Shown here in pieces: positions 25,444 to 33,599 of a DNA stretch of 64,000 nt. A model generated the notes under the pieces. It saw only the letters and a list, made by a program, of their open reading frames with translations. It had not been told where the DNA came from and did no database searches. The stretch lies in the NCBI RefSeq assembly GCF_000685035.1, contig NZ_BAYB01000014.1:186001-250000 (forward strand), in the 5' to 3' direction. Positions within the stretch are counted from its first letter, which is position 1, and each line of letters begins with the position of its first letter. The stretch comes from Paraburkholderia ferrariae NBRC 106233 (GTDB taxonomy: Bacteria > Pseudomonadota > Gammaproteobacteria > Burkholderiales > Burkholderiaceae). A program made the position numbers and the translations under genes.

Positions 25444-26709
25444 TCAGGCTCTCCCCGGGCTGGCCGGTCGCTGGGCGAGCAACAGGCTCGCGGTGTTCTG
25501 CGCGATGCGATCGTTGTTGATCATGAGCGGCGCCGAGTACAGGTCGCGCAGATGGCGGGCCACGCTGTATTCGGTGCCGTACTTGTAGCCGGCCATGCCG
25601 CAGATCATCAGTACTTCCTGCACGACGGCGAGCGCCGTGGTGGAGATGCCCATCTTCAGCGTGTTCATGTCCGAGGCGTGGTGCAGCTGCGCCGAGAGCG
25701 GCGCGTTCGCGTCGTCGCCGGCCGCGCGCGCGCGCTGCGCGGCTTGCGCTGCGTCGAGTGCGACGGCGAGGCGCGCCTGCATCATCTGCAGGAGGCTCAT
25801 GGCTTCGGCGAGACGCATGCCCGCCGGCGGCAGGACGCCCGGCTTCGCACGCGCCTGGGCGCGCACGAAGGCTTTCGCGCGCTCCACGGCGTCGGCGGCA
25901 ACCCCGGTCCATACCGCGGCCCACAGCGTGTGCGAGACGGGCAGCATGGTCTGGTCGGCGATCTCGGCGAAGGGCGTGGGCAGGATCTGTTCGGCGCCGC
26001 CTTGCGCGAGCAGCCGAAAGCCCTCGCTGCAGGTGCCGCGCATGCCCATCGAGTCCCACGCGCCGCGCTTTTCGAGCGTGAGGTCGTCCAGCAGCGTGAC
26101 GATCAGCACCTGGTCGGAGGCGGGCGATTCGGCCGTGCGCCGCGCGGTGACGAGAATGCCCTCGGCGTGCGCGCCGTACGAAATCGTGGGCGCCATCTTT
26201 TCGATGCTGAAGCGGCCATCGACCACGTCGACCGCGCAGGCGCTCGTGCGCACGCTGCCGCCGATGTTTTCTTCCGACGTAGCCGAAGCGAGCAGCCATT
26301 GTTTCTCGACGAGCTGCACCAGCACGTGCTGGTGCCACGGCGTCGCGGCGCCGTACTCCATGATGCAGGCCACCTGGATCTGGTGCATGGCGTAGATCAT
26401 GGCCGTGGAGGCGCAGCCGTGCGCGAGCGCCTCGCAGATCGCCGCGACCTGCGCGAGCGAGAGGCCGGCGCCGCCGAAGCGAGAGGGAACCATGACGGAG
26501 AGGAGCCGTTCGTTCTTGAGCGCGGCGAAGGCCTCCACCGGAAAGCGTGCTTCGCGGTCGACCTGATCGGCGTGCTGTGCGGCCACCTGCGCGATGCGCT
26601 GGGCGGCAGCGAGCCACGCCGGCGACGACGAGGCGTTTGCTGCGGCCTCTTCGGTTTGCGCGGGGACCGGTTCGGGCGCCATGACGGCGCTGGCAAGCGG
26701 CGCGTTCAT
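25444..26709 (-). CDS. Acyl-CoA dehydrogenase-family flavoprotein of the carrier-protein operon
   Basis: A 421-residue FAD enzyme with the three ACAD domains: N-terminal helical part (ARFPVEAFAALKNERLLSVMVPSRFGGAGLS), middle beta domain (LLASATSEENIGGSVRTSAC, MAPTISYGAHAEGILV) and C-terminal helical bundle ending ARHLRDLYSAPLMINNDRIA. Its start overlaps the carrier protein stop as ATGA, so translation is coupled. ACAD homologues in prolyl- or aminoacyl-carrier pathways oxidise the carrier-bound amino acid; here I infer oxidation of the amino acid loaded by the ligase, giving an imine or enamine. Action on an ordinary acyl-CoA cannot be excluded. Confidence 0.83.
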   Translation of the reverse strand: MNAPLASAVMAPEPVPAQTEEAAANASSSPAWLAAAQRIAQVAAQHADQVDREARFPVEAFAALKNERLLSVMVPSRFGGAGLSLAQVAAICEALAHGCASTAMIYAMHQIQVACIMEYGAATPWHQHVLVQLVEKQWLLASATSEENIGGSVRTSACAVDVVDGRFSIEKMAPTISYGAHAEGILVTARRTAESPASDQVLIVTLLDDLTLEKRGAWDSMGMRGTCSEGFRLLAQGGAEQILPTPFAEIADQTMLPVSHTLWAAVWTGVAADAVERAKAFVRAQARAKPGVLPPAGMRLAEAMSLLQMMQARLAVALDAAQAAQRARAAGDDANAPLSAQLHHASDMNTLKMGISTTALAVVQEVLMICGMAGYKYGTEYSVARHLRDLYSAPLMINNDRIAQNTASLLLAQRPASPGRA

Positions 26710-26951
26710 GTCGTGGCCTGCTGGAGTTCGCCGACGGCCTGGGCGAGCGAGTCGATGCTCGTGAAGAGGCGGCGCGTGAGCATGCGGTCGGGAATTTCGA
26801 TGCCGAACTCGTCCTCGATCGCCAGCATCAGATGGACGGTCGCGAGCGAAGACAAACCGGCATCGTAGAGATTGGTGTCGTCGGCGAGGGTGTCGACCGG
26901 CACGGCCAGTCGAGCCGATTCGGACAGAATGCGACGCAATGTCGTTTTCAT
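26706..26951 (-). CDS. Acyl/aminoacyl carrier protein
   Basis: An 81-residue four-helix carrier protein. Ser35 in DAGLSSLATVHLM aligns with the D-S-L phosphopantetheine attachment site of acyl carrier proteins (the Asp before it is Ser here). The acidic second helix AIEDEFGIEIPDRML is typical. It is first in the minus-strand operon with an ACAD, a loading ligase, a DUF1839 protein and a GH2 protein, and is the natural partner of the ligase. I used the ATG at 26951; a longer frame upstream is not credible. Confidence 0.9.
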   Translation of the reverse strand: MKTTLRRILSESARLAVPVDTLADDTNLYDAGLSSLATVHLMLAIEDEFGIEIPDRMLTRRLFTSIDSLAQAVGELQQATT

Positions 26952-27276
26952 GCGGTGGTCCCCCAAGGGTAGTGGCTGTTTCTGCGGTTCATGCACGGTC
27001 CGGTGCGGGTCGATCAGCGGCTGACTGGCGACGCGACTTTTGATCGTATTAGACGGCCTTTCGTAAGGCACGTAAGTGCGCCAACGCACGAATTCGCAGG
27101 ATTGCGGCAAGTCACGCGCCGCGCAAGGAAGAAGGATCGGCCAGCCGTACGCGCAGATCCAGAGAGGATCGTGCGAAGTTGGTGGGATTGCGCACGGTTT
27201 CCCGTTTTCTCACTCCGTAATGTGTCGCCATGGCTTAACGAGCTATCGAGAACACGACACGCTTTGGGGTAGGGAC
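26952..27276. other. 325-bp divergent control region between the carrier-protein operon and the exopolysaccharide operon
   Basis: Both large operons must start from this region. A small hairpin GCAC-GTAA-GTGC lies at 27069-27080. I did not find a convincing sigma70 or sigma54 promoter for either direction, so promoter positions are left open. Confidence 0.4.
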
Positions 27277-28383
27277 ATGTCTGAACTAACGCAACGTACG
27301 CCTGTGCTGACGCCGCGTACGTTTGAATTGACGCAACGCACGGTCGATGTCGCGCTGATCGTGCTGGGCGCCATTTGCGCCGTGCACCTGAACCTGAATT
27401 TCACGCAGATGGGTGCCGCGCATCGCCCGGACCCCACGCTGGTCGCGTTCTGCGCGGCGCTGGCCCTATCGGTGTTTCCCGCGTGCGGAACCTACGGTTC
27501 GCGCGGCAACCGCTCGCTCTTCAGCGTAGCGGGCCGCACGGCGCTCGCGTGGCTCGCGGTGCAACTGTGCGGTCTCGTGCTGCTTTACGCGATTCATCAC
27601 GATCATCTGCTGTCGTTGCCGTGGTTCATCTGGTGGACGCTCACCACGGGCATTTCGCTGCTGGCTTCGCACACGCTGTTCTTTTCGGAATTCAGCGTGC
27701 TGCGCCTCACGCGCGCCTGGTGGCACAGCGAGGCGCTCGAAGCCGAGCCGGACGGCGCGGTTCGCAGCGCCGTTATCGGGCATGCCGTGAAGCGCGCGTT
27801 CGACATTGTGGCCGCCATTAGCGCGATCGTGCTGTTTTCGCCGCTCCTCTTCGCGCTCGCGCTCGTGGTGCGCCGCGACGGCGGTCCGGTGCTGTATGGG
27901 CATACGCGGGTGGGGCGCCACGGGAAGAAGTTTCGTTGTCTGAAGTTTCGCTCGATGGTGGTGAATTCGGAGCAGGTGCTCAAGGATCTGCTCGCGCGCG
28001 ATCCCGAGGCGCGCGCCGAATGGGAGCGCGAATTCAAGCTCAAGAACGACGTGCGCGTGACGCCGATCGGCCACTTTCTGCGTCGATCGAGCCTCGACGA
28101 GCTGCCGCAGCTCTGGAACGTGCTGCGCGGCGAGATGAGCTTCGTGGGTCCGCGCCCGATCATCGATCAGGAACTGGAGCGCTACGGCGAGGACAGCAAG
28201 TACTACCTGATGGCGACGCCCGGGATCACCGGCCTCTGGCAGGTGAGCGGGCGCAACGATGTGGATTACGCAACGCGTGTGTCGCTCGACGTTTCGTACG
28301 TGATGAACTGGACCTTCTGGAAAGACATGGGGATTCTGTTCAAGACGTTCTCCGTGGTGATACGCGGTAGCGGTGCGTACTGA
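27277..28383 (+). CDS. WbaP-like undecaprenyl-phosphate sugar-1-phosphate transferase
   Basis: A 368-residue inner-membrane enzyme that starts the exopolysaccharide repeat by placing hexose-1-phosphate on undecaprenyl phosphate. The C-terminal bacterial sugar transferase domain (about 165-368) shows KRAFDIVAAISAIVLFSPLL, GHTRVGRHGKKFRCLKFRSM, RRSSLDELPQLWNVLRGEM, SFVGPRP and TPGITGLWQVSGRN. The stretch PEARAEWEREFKLKNDVRVT is typical of the WbaP branch. The N-terminal part, with about four membrane helices, is shorter than the usual 460-residue proteins. The ATG at 27277 was chosen because the upstream frame is not protein-like; GGG at -5 is a weak ribosome site. Confidence 0.9.
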   Translation: MSELTQRTPVLTPRTFELTQRTVDVALIVLGAICAVHLNLNFTQMGAAHRPDPTLVAFCAALALSVFPACGTYGSRGNRSLFSVAGRTALAWLAVQLCGLVLLYAIHHDHLLSLPWFIWWTLTTGISLLASHTLFFSEFSVLRLTRAWWHSEALEAEPDGAVRSAVIGHAVKRAFDIVAAISAIVLFSPLLFALALVVRRDGGPVLYGHTRVGRHGKKFRCLKFRSMVVNSEQVLKDLLARDPEARAEWEREFKLKNDVRVTPIGHFLRRSSLDELPQLWNVLRGEMSFVGPRPIIDQELERYGEDSKYYLMATPGITGLWQVSGRNDVDYATRVSLDVSYVMNWTFWKDMGILFKTFSVVIRGSGAY

Positions 28384-28410
28384 TTGATGCATGTGCAGCG
28401 AAAGGCAGAA

Positions 28411-28460
28411 GCGGGAAGACAGGGGCGGGAAGACAGGGGTGGAGACAGGGGTGGGAAGCG
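28411..28460. repeat. Purine-rich tandem repeats (GGGAAGACAGGGG)
   Basis: Three to four imperfect copies of 12-15 bases between the WbaP-like gene and wza. Confidence 0.65.
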
Positions 28461-28516
28461 GAGTCGGGCCAGTCAGCGTGGCCCGGCTCAGGCGTTTGAT
28501 GATTTCGACTCTGTAT

Positions 28517-28538
28517 CCGGGCCACACGTATGGCCCGG
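28517..28538 (+). promoter_or_regulatory. Perfect 8-bp inverted repeat in the wza leader
   Basis: CCGGGCCA and TGGCCCGG with a 6-base loop (CACGTA), followed closely by GTTTTAAC, end 30 bases before the wza start. It may act as an attenuator or RNA-stability hairpin between the first and second gene of the operon; the T-run is short for a full terminator. Confidence 0.5.
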
Positions 28539-28568
28539 AACGTGTTTTAACGGGATGGGGGTAGTGCA

Positions 28569-29870
28569 ATGGGACTGAACGCGAGGGAATCGACCGGAGC
28601 TGCACCCGCGTGGAGTGGGCAGGGCAGTGGGCAGAATGGCGTGCGTCATGCTGGCGCCGCGGGCGTGCCGCGCCGCGGGTCCGCGTGGGCCGCCTGCACC
28701 GCTTGTGCGGTGTGGCTCGCCGCGGCGGCGCTGGGCGGTTGTGCGCTGGCGCCGGGCATGTCGTTCGACAGTTCGAAGAACGGCGGCGCGGGTGCTAATG
28801 CGCAGGCCGCCGATACGGCGAGCGCCGCGTCCGGCGCCGGAGTGCCGGATAGTCTGGTGGCCAAGGGCGTGGCGGGTGCGCCCCAGGGTTCGCTCATCGA
28901 GATCACGACCGAACTGGTGGCGCTGCAGGCCGCGCAGCGGCCCACGGGCGTTCCCGCTGATGTGAAGAATCTCTTTGCCACGCCCACGCCCTACCAGATC
29001 GGGCCGGGCGACGTGCTCAGCATCGTGGTGTGGGATCACCCCGAGCTCAACCTGCCGATGTCGGGCGCGGGAACTGCCGATAGCCCCTCGGGGGCCAGTT
29101 CGGTCGCATCGGGCTACACCGTGGATACCAACGGCTTCATTCAGTATGCCTATATCGGGCCGCTGAAGGTGGCGGGCCTCTCGGAAATGGGCGTGCGCGA
29201 CGCGCTTGCGGACAAGCTCGCCAAATACGTGCGCCAGCCCCAGGTGACCGTGCGCATCGAAACCTACCGCAGCAAGCGCGTGTATCTGGATGGCGAGGTC
29301 AAGACGCCGGGCGTCGAAGTGCTCAACGACCGGCCCATGACGCTGCCCGAGGCGATCAACCGCGCGGGCGGCTTCACGGCGAACTCCGACCGTTCGCGCG
29401 TGGCCGTGACGCGCGGCGATAGCACGGTCATGGTGGATATCCCGGATCTGATTCGCAAGGGCGTGAACCCCGACCGCATCATGCTGCGTGACGGCGACCT
29501 CGTGCGCGTCTTTGCGCAGACGGACAGCAAGGTTTTCGTGGTCGGCGAAGTGGAAAAGCCCGGCGGCGTGGAGTTCAACAACGGGCACATGACGCTGAAC
29601 CAGGCGCTGGGCAACGCGGGCGGGATCAGCCAGGCGTCGGCGGATGCTTCGCAGGTCTACGTCGTGCGAGGGCGCGATACCGGCAAGCCGGTCGTGTTTC
29701 ATCTCGACGCGAGCAATGCGTCCGCCATGGCGACGGCCGACTCGTTCGAGCTCAAGCCCAACGATGTCGTGTTCGTCGATACGTCTTCGCTCGTGAAGTG
29801 GAGCCGTGTCATCAGCCTGATTTTACCGACGACCCAGGCCGCGGCGGCGAGCCGCGCGGTCGGTTACTGA
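28569..29870 (+). CDS. Wza-like outer-membrane polysaccharide export lipoprotein
   Basis: A 433-residue precursor. A hydrophobic stretch ending in lipobox LGGC (Cys58) marks lipidation. The polysaccharide export (PES) domain begins TPYQIGPGDVLSIVVWDHPEL, and two SLBB domains follow (RVYLDGEVKTPGVEVLNDRP and KVFVVGEVEKPGGVEFNNGHM). The C-terminal helix (VISLILPTTQAAAAS) would form the pore in the outer membrane. The 35 residues before the signal are unusually long, so an in-frame GTG at 28641 is a fair alternative start. It would work with the co-transcribed BY-kinase. Confidence 0.92.
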   Translation: MGLNARESTGAAPAWSGQGSGQNGVRHAGAAGVPRRGSAWAACTACAVWLAAAALGGCALAPGMSFDSSKNGGAGANAQAADTASAASGAGVPDSLVAKGVAGAPQGSLIEITTELVALQAAQRPTGVPADVKNLFATPTPYQIGPGDVLSIVVWDHPELNLPMSGAGTADSPSGASSVASGYTVDTNGFIQYAYIGPLKVAGLSEMGVRDALADKLAKYVRQPQVTVRIETYRSKRVYLDGEVKTPGVEVLNDRPMTLPEAINRAGGFTANSDRSRVAVTRGDSTVMVDIPDLIRKGVNPDRIMLRDGDLVRVFAQTDSKVFVVGEVEKPGGVEFNNGHMTLNQALGNAGGISQASADASQVYVVRGRDTGKPVVFHLDASNASAMATADSFELKPNDVVFVDTSSLVKWSRVISLILPTTQAAAASRAVGY

Positions 29871-29925
29871 TGCGTGGGTGAGCGCGCGCCACACCTGGCG
29901 GCGCGTCCCCGAACGAGAGGACGAG

Positions 29926-32166
29926 ATGAGACAGCGCGACTATTTGCTTGACGGGCCCATCGAGACGGTCATGCCCATGGCGCCCGATGGCGGGCACATG
30001 GGCAACCTGCTCGATACGCTCTACGCGGGCCGCAAGACGATTCTGATCGTCACCGCGATCTTCACGCTCGTGGGCTTCACCTACGCCCTGCTGGCGCCCC
30101 CGGTCTACGAATCGGACATGCTCATCCAGGTGGAGGAGAGCCCGAACCCCGCGAAAACGGCGCTGGCCGATCTTTCCGCGCAGTTCGCGATCAAGACGGA
30201 AGCCTCGGCGGAGATGGAGGTGCTGCGCTCGCGGCTCGTGGTTTCGTCGGCTGTCAATGCGACGCGGCTCTATATCCAGGCGACGCCGCGCTATTTTCCG
30301 GTGCTGGGCCGCTGGGCCGCGCGGCATCTGCATCTGGCCAACTGGTCGGGTCTCGGCGGCTACGCGTGGGGCGACGAAGCGATCGACGTGGCGCAGTTCG
30401 ACGTGCCGGAGCGCCTGCACGGCAAGCCGTTCGTCCTGACCTATCAGGGTGACGGGGCCTATCTGATCGAGTACAACGGCGCGACGCTGCAGGGCCACGT
30501 GGGCGAAAAGCTGCATGCGCCGGTGGTGGGGGGCGCCATCGACCTCCTCGTGAGCAGCATCGACGGGCAGGCGGGCACGCGCTTCGATCTGGCGCGGGAC
30601 TCCGAACTGAGCGCCATCGAATACCTGCAGTCCGCGCTGATGATCTCGGAAAAGGGCAAGGAGTCGGACGTGATCGGCGTGGCGCTCGACGGCTCCGATC
30701 CGGTTCTGACGAGTACCATCCTCAATGCGATTGGTGAGGAATACGTACGGCAGAACGCGCAGCGCACGCAGGAAGAGGCCGAGAAGTCGATTGCGTTTCT
30801 CGATCAGCAACTGCCGCTGCTCAAGGCCCAGCTCGAAAAGGCGGAGAACGAGTACAACAAGTTCCGCTCGGAGCATGGCGCGATCAACCTCAGCGCCGAA
30901 GCGGCGTCGCTGTTGCAGAGCTCGGCGCTGGCCCAGCAGCGTATTTCCGATCTGCGCCAGCAGCGTGCGCAGTTGATGGCGCGCTTCACGTCGGACAATC
31001 CCGCCGTGGTCGCGATCGACGGGCAACTGAGCGAAGCGGAGAAGTCGCTCGGCGACCTGGCCGGACAAACCCGTGCGCTGCCGCCTGTGGAGCAGGGGCT
31101 CGTGCGCCTCGAACGCGAGGTCACGGTCGATACCAACATCTACACGAATCTGCTGAATAATCGCGAGCAACTGCGTCTGCTCAAGGCGGGCCGCGTGTCG
31201 AACGTACGCATGATCGACGCGGCGGTGCCATCGGAGAGCCCGGTTCGCCCGAAGCGCGGCGTGCTCGTGATCGCCGCGCTCTTCACGGGCTTGTTCGCAG
31301 GCGCCGGGGTCGTGCTGCTGCGCCACCGGCTCAATCGCGGCGTGTCGCTCGTGGACGAGATCGAAGCCGGCACGGGGCTTGCCGTGTTCGCGGCCGTGCC
31401 GCGCAGCCGCACGCAACAGGTGCTCACGCGCCGCGCGCCGCGCAACGCTCTGGGAGCGAACACGGTGCTCGCGCATACGGCGGTGTTCGACGCGGCCGTG
31501 GAAAGTCTGCGCAGTTTTCGCAGCGCGCTCGAATATGCGCTGCAGAACGCGGACAATCGTGTCGTTCTGCTGGCGGGGCCCACGCCGATGGTGGGCAAGT
31601 CGTTCGTCTCGGTCAACCTGGCCGCGGTGTTTGGCGCGACCGGCAAGCGCGTGCTGCTGATCGACGCGGATTTGCGGCGCGGCTCGCTGAACCGGCATGT
31701 GGGCGTGCCGAGCGCGCCGGGCGTCACGGACATCTTCGAGTACCGCCAGGAATACGATCAACTGGTGTATCGCGAGGTGATGCCGGGCGTGGACTTCGTG
31801 CCGACGGGCGGCTATGTGACCAATGCGAGCGAGCTCTTGCGCGAGGCGAGTTTCAAGGAGTTCGTGGATTGGGCCAACGAGACCTATGACCTCGTGCTGA
31901 TCGACGCGCCGCCGATTCTGCCTGTGGCGGATGCCGGCATCGTCGGCAAGCTGGCGGGCACGGTGTTCGTGATCGCGCGCCAGGGCGCCACGAGCGTGGC
32001 CGAGCTGCGCGAGTCCGTGCGCCGCTTCGAGCAGGTCGGGGTGCCGATTCGCGGCGTGATCTTCAACGACATGGCATCGCGTCCCGGCCGCTATGGCAAC
32101 GAATACGCCGCGTATGGCTATTCGAGCTACGGCTTCGCACAGGACGGCAAACCTGTGGATCACTGA
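29926..32166 (+). CDS. Wzc-like chain-length regulator and tyrosine autokinase
   Basis: A 746-residue inner-membrane protein with an N-terminal Wzz domain, first membrane helix about residues 34-55, long periplasmic coiled coil (about 275-400, including EKAENEYNKFRSEHG), second helix RGVLVIAALFTGLFAGAGVV and a cytoplasmic BY-kinase. Walker A is AGPTPMVGKS (about 550), Walker A' LLIDADLRRG and Walker B VLIDAPP. Five tyrosines in the 16-residue stretch near the end (RYGNEYAAYGYSSYGF) form the phosphorylation cluster. No cognate tyrosine phosphatase gene is in the locus. The ATG at 29926 has GAGAGG upstream. Confidence 0.93.
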   Translation: MRQRDYLLDGPIETVMPMAPDGGHMGNLLDTLYAGRKTILIVTAIFTLVGFTYALLAPPVYESDMLIQVEESPNPAKTALADLSAQFAIKTEASAEMEVLRSRLVVSSAVNATRLYIQATPRYFPVLGRWAARHLHLANWSGLGGYAWGDEAIDVAQFDVPERLHGKPFVLTYQGDGAYLIEYNGATLQGHVGEKLHAPVVGGAIDLLVSSIDGQAGTRFDLARDSELSAIEYLQSALMISEKGKESDVIGVALDGSDPVLTSTILNAIGEEYVRQNAQRTQEEAEKSIAFLDQQLPLLKAQLEKAENEYNKFRSEHGAINLSAEAASLLQSSALAQQRISDLRQQRAQLMARFTSDNPAVVAIDGQLSEAEKSLGDLAGQTRALPPVEQGLVRLEREVTVDTNIYTNLLNNREQLRLLKAGRVSNVRMIDAAVPSESPVRPKRGVLVIAALFTGLFAGAGVVLLRHRLNRGVSLVDEIEAGTGLAVFAAVPRSRTQQVLTRRAPRNALGANTVLAHTAVFDAAVESLRSFRSALEYALQNADNRVVLLAGPTPMVGKSFVSVNLAAVFGATGKRVLLIDADLRRGSLNRHVGVPSAPGVTDIFEYRQEYDQLVYREVMPGVDFVPTGGYVTNASELLREASFKEFVDWANETYDLVLIDAPPILPVADAGIVGKLAGTVFVIARQGATSVAELRESVRRFEQVGVPIRGVIFNDMASRPGRYGNEYAAYGYSSYGFAQDGKPVDH

Positions 32167-32214
32167 ACGACGCGCAACGCGCGGGCTCTTTCGTATCGCG
32201 TGTGCGTTCCGATG

Positions 32215-32249
32215 CGCGGTCCTGGTTCGATACCGGGACCGCGTTTTTT
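32215..32249 (+). terminator. Strong rho-independent terminator after the BY-kinase gene
   Basis: An 11-bp stem (gcggtcctggt with accgggaccgc) with a 5-base loop is followed by GTTTTTT, 50 bases after the kinase stop. It should separate wza-wzc from the glycosyltransferase genes unless read-through occurs. Confidence 0.88.
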
Positions 32250-32260
32250 CTTGCCCGATT

Positions 32261-32284
32261 CCGGCTGACTTTCAGCCGGTTTTT
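32261..32284 (+). terminator. Second, tandem rho-independent terminator
   Basis: CCGGCTGA-CTT-TCAGCCGG, a perfect 8-bp stem followed by five T, twelve bases after the first terminator. Confidence 0.85.
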
Positions 32285-32495
32285 CGCATGGTTTTTCATC
32301 GGGTCTCTTGCCTGGTGCGGTGCCGCACGCAAACTCGCGCGGCATGAGCGACGCCGAACATTCGTCAAGAGGCGGGTGGGCCACACTCTGGCTCATGTGA
32401 TCTGCATGGCTTGTCCTTCCCAATCCAGTCGTGTGTTGCGGTGACTTCGCGCACGAATGACGACCTGGCCACGTGTGTTGCCCCGGAATCTGCTG
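32285..32495. other. Leader region of the glycosyltransferase operon
   Basis: Because two terminators precede it, this region should contain a promoter for the downstream genes. I see no clear -35/-10 pair. It contains an alternative start codon (32457) for the next gene. Confidence 0.35.
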
Positions 32496-33599
32496 ATGAA
32501 ACCCGTGTACGCCCCCAACCTGCTGATCAATGGCCGCTTTCTCGGGCGCCGCGCAACGGGTGTGGATCGCTTCGCATTCGAAACGATCCGGGCGATCGAT
32601 CATATGATCGACGAGCGCGATCCGCTTGCCGCGCGGCTCAGGACCGAGATCGTCGTGCCGCAGGCGCTGGCCGACATACCGAATCCGTTCCGCAATCTGT
32701 CCTTGCGTGCGTGCGGCAAAGGCAGCGGCGTGCGCTGGGAGCAGATCGCGCTGCCGCAGGCCGCCCGCGGCCGGCTGCTGCTCAATCTCTGCAACTCCGG
32801 TCCGCTGCTGTATCGCCGCCAGGTGACGGTCCTGCACGACGCAGCGCCCGCGCGCGTGCCCGACAGCTACAGCCGTTCCTTTGTGGCCTGGTATCGGTTG
32901 ATGGCGCCGCGCATCGGGCGCGTGTCGGAGCGCGTGATCACCGTTTCGGAGTTCTCGCGGCGCGAACTGAGCGAGGCGTACCGCATTCCTGTCGAGAAGA
33001 TCGGCGTGGTATCGGAAAGCGGCGAGCACATGTTGCGTGTGCAACAGGACGAAGAGGCTGTCGCGTCTCGTTTGAGCGAGCGCCCGTTCGTGCTCGCAGT
33101 GGGGAGCCGGAACCGCCACAAGAACTTCCGGCTCGTAGCCGATGCGGCGCGCCTGATCCAGAACGCCCGGTTCGACATCGTGGTGGTGGGCGGCGGCGAT
33201 GCGCGCGTGTACGGCACGGGCCAGGACGCGTTGCCCGATTTCGTGAAGCACCTCGGCTATGTGAGCGACGGCGAACTCGCGGCGCTTTACCGGCGCGCGG
33301 CGTGCTTCGTCTATCCGTCGCGTTACGAGGGCTTCGGCCTGCCGCCCGTGGAAGCGCTCGCGCTCGGCTGTCCCGTCATCGCGTCGCGCTTGCCGGCGGT
33401 CCAGGAGGCGTGCGGCGACGCCGTGCTCTACACCTCGCCGGACGATCCCGCGGAGCTGGCGCGCCTGCTCGAACGGGTGACGGGCAACGCCGCGCTGCGC
33501 GCGAAATTGCGCAAGCGCGGCCGCGCGCGGACCGCGGAACTGACGTGGCGGGCCACCGCCGTCAAGCTGATCGAGGAGATTTCGCCGTGGCTAATGTAA
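32496..33599 (+). CDS. Family 4 glycosyltransferase (exopolysaccharide)
   Basis: A 367-residue GT-B enzyme. The N-terminal half begins NLLINGRFLGRRATGVDRFA and contains VSEFSRRELSEAYRIP. The C-terminal nucleotide-sugar domain shows VLAVGSRNRHKNFRLV and the GT4 motif PSRYEGFGLPPVEALALGCPVIAS (E-x7-E). It is clearly related to the enzyme at 37449-38540, sharing LNLCN.GPL and DSYSR.F..WY. I chose the ATG at 32496 because this related protein has the same short N-terminus; ATG 32457 would add 13 residues. It overlaps the next gene by 13 bases. Confidence 0.88.
   Translation: MKPVYAPNLLINGRFLGRRATGVDRFAFETIRAIDHMIDERDPLAARLRTEIVVPQALADIPNPFRNLSLRACGKGSGVRWEQIALPQAARGRLLLNLCNSGPLLYRRQVTVLHDAAPARVPDSYSRSFVAWYRLMAPRIGRVSERVITVSEFSRRELSEAYRIPVEKIGVVSESGEHMLRVQQDEEAVASRLSERPFVLAVGSRNRHKNFRLVADAARLIQNARFDIVVVGGGDARVYGTGQDALPDFVKHLGYVSDGELAALYRRAACFVYPSRYEGFGLPPVEALALGCPVIASRLPAVQEACGDAVLYTSPDDPAELARLLERVTGNAALRAKLRKRGRARTAELTWRATAVKLIEEISPWLM

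Noticed and set aside
27168..27190. TTGGTGGGATTGCGC, a possible sigma54 promoter for the exopolysaccharide operon
   Set aside because: The GG and GC elements are at the wrong distance and the TGGCAC part is poorly matched.
28364..28372. GCGGTAGCG, matching most of the ops element recruited by RfaH in enteric polysaccharide operons
   Set aside because: It lies in the last codons of the WbaP-like gene (encoding Arg-Gly-Ser-Gly), not in a leader, and no JUMPstart context is present.
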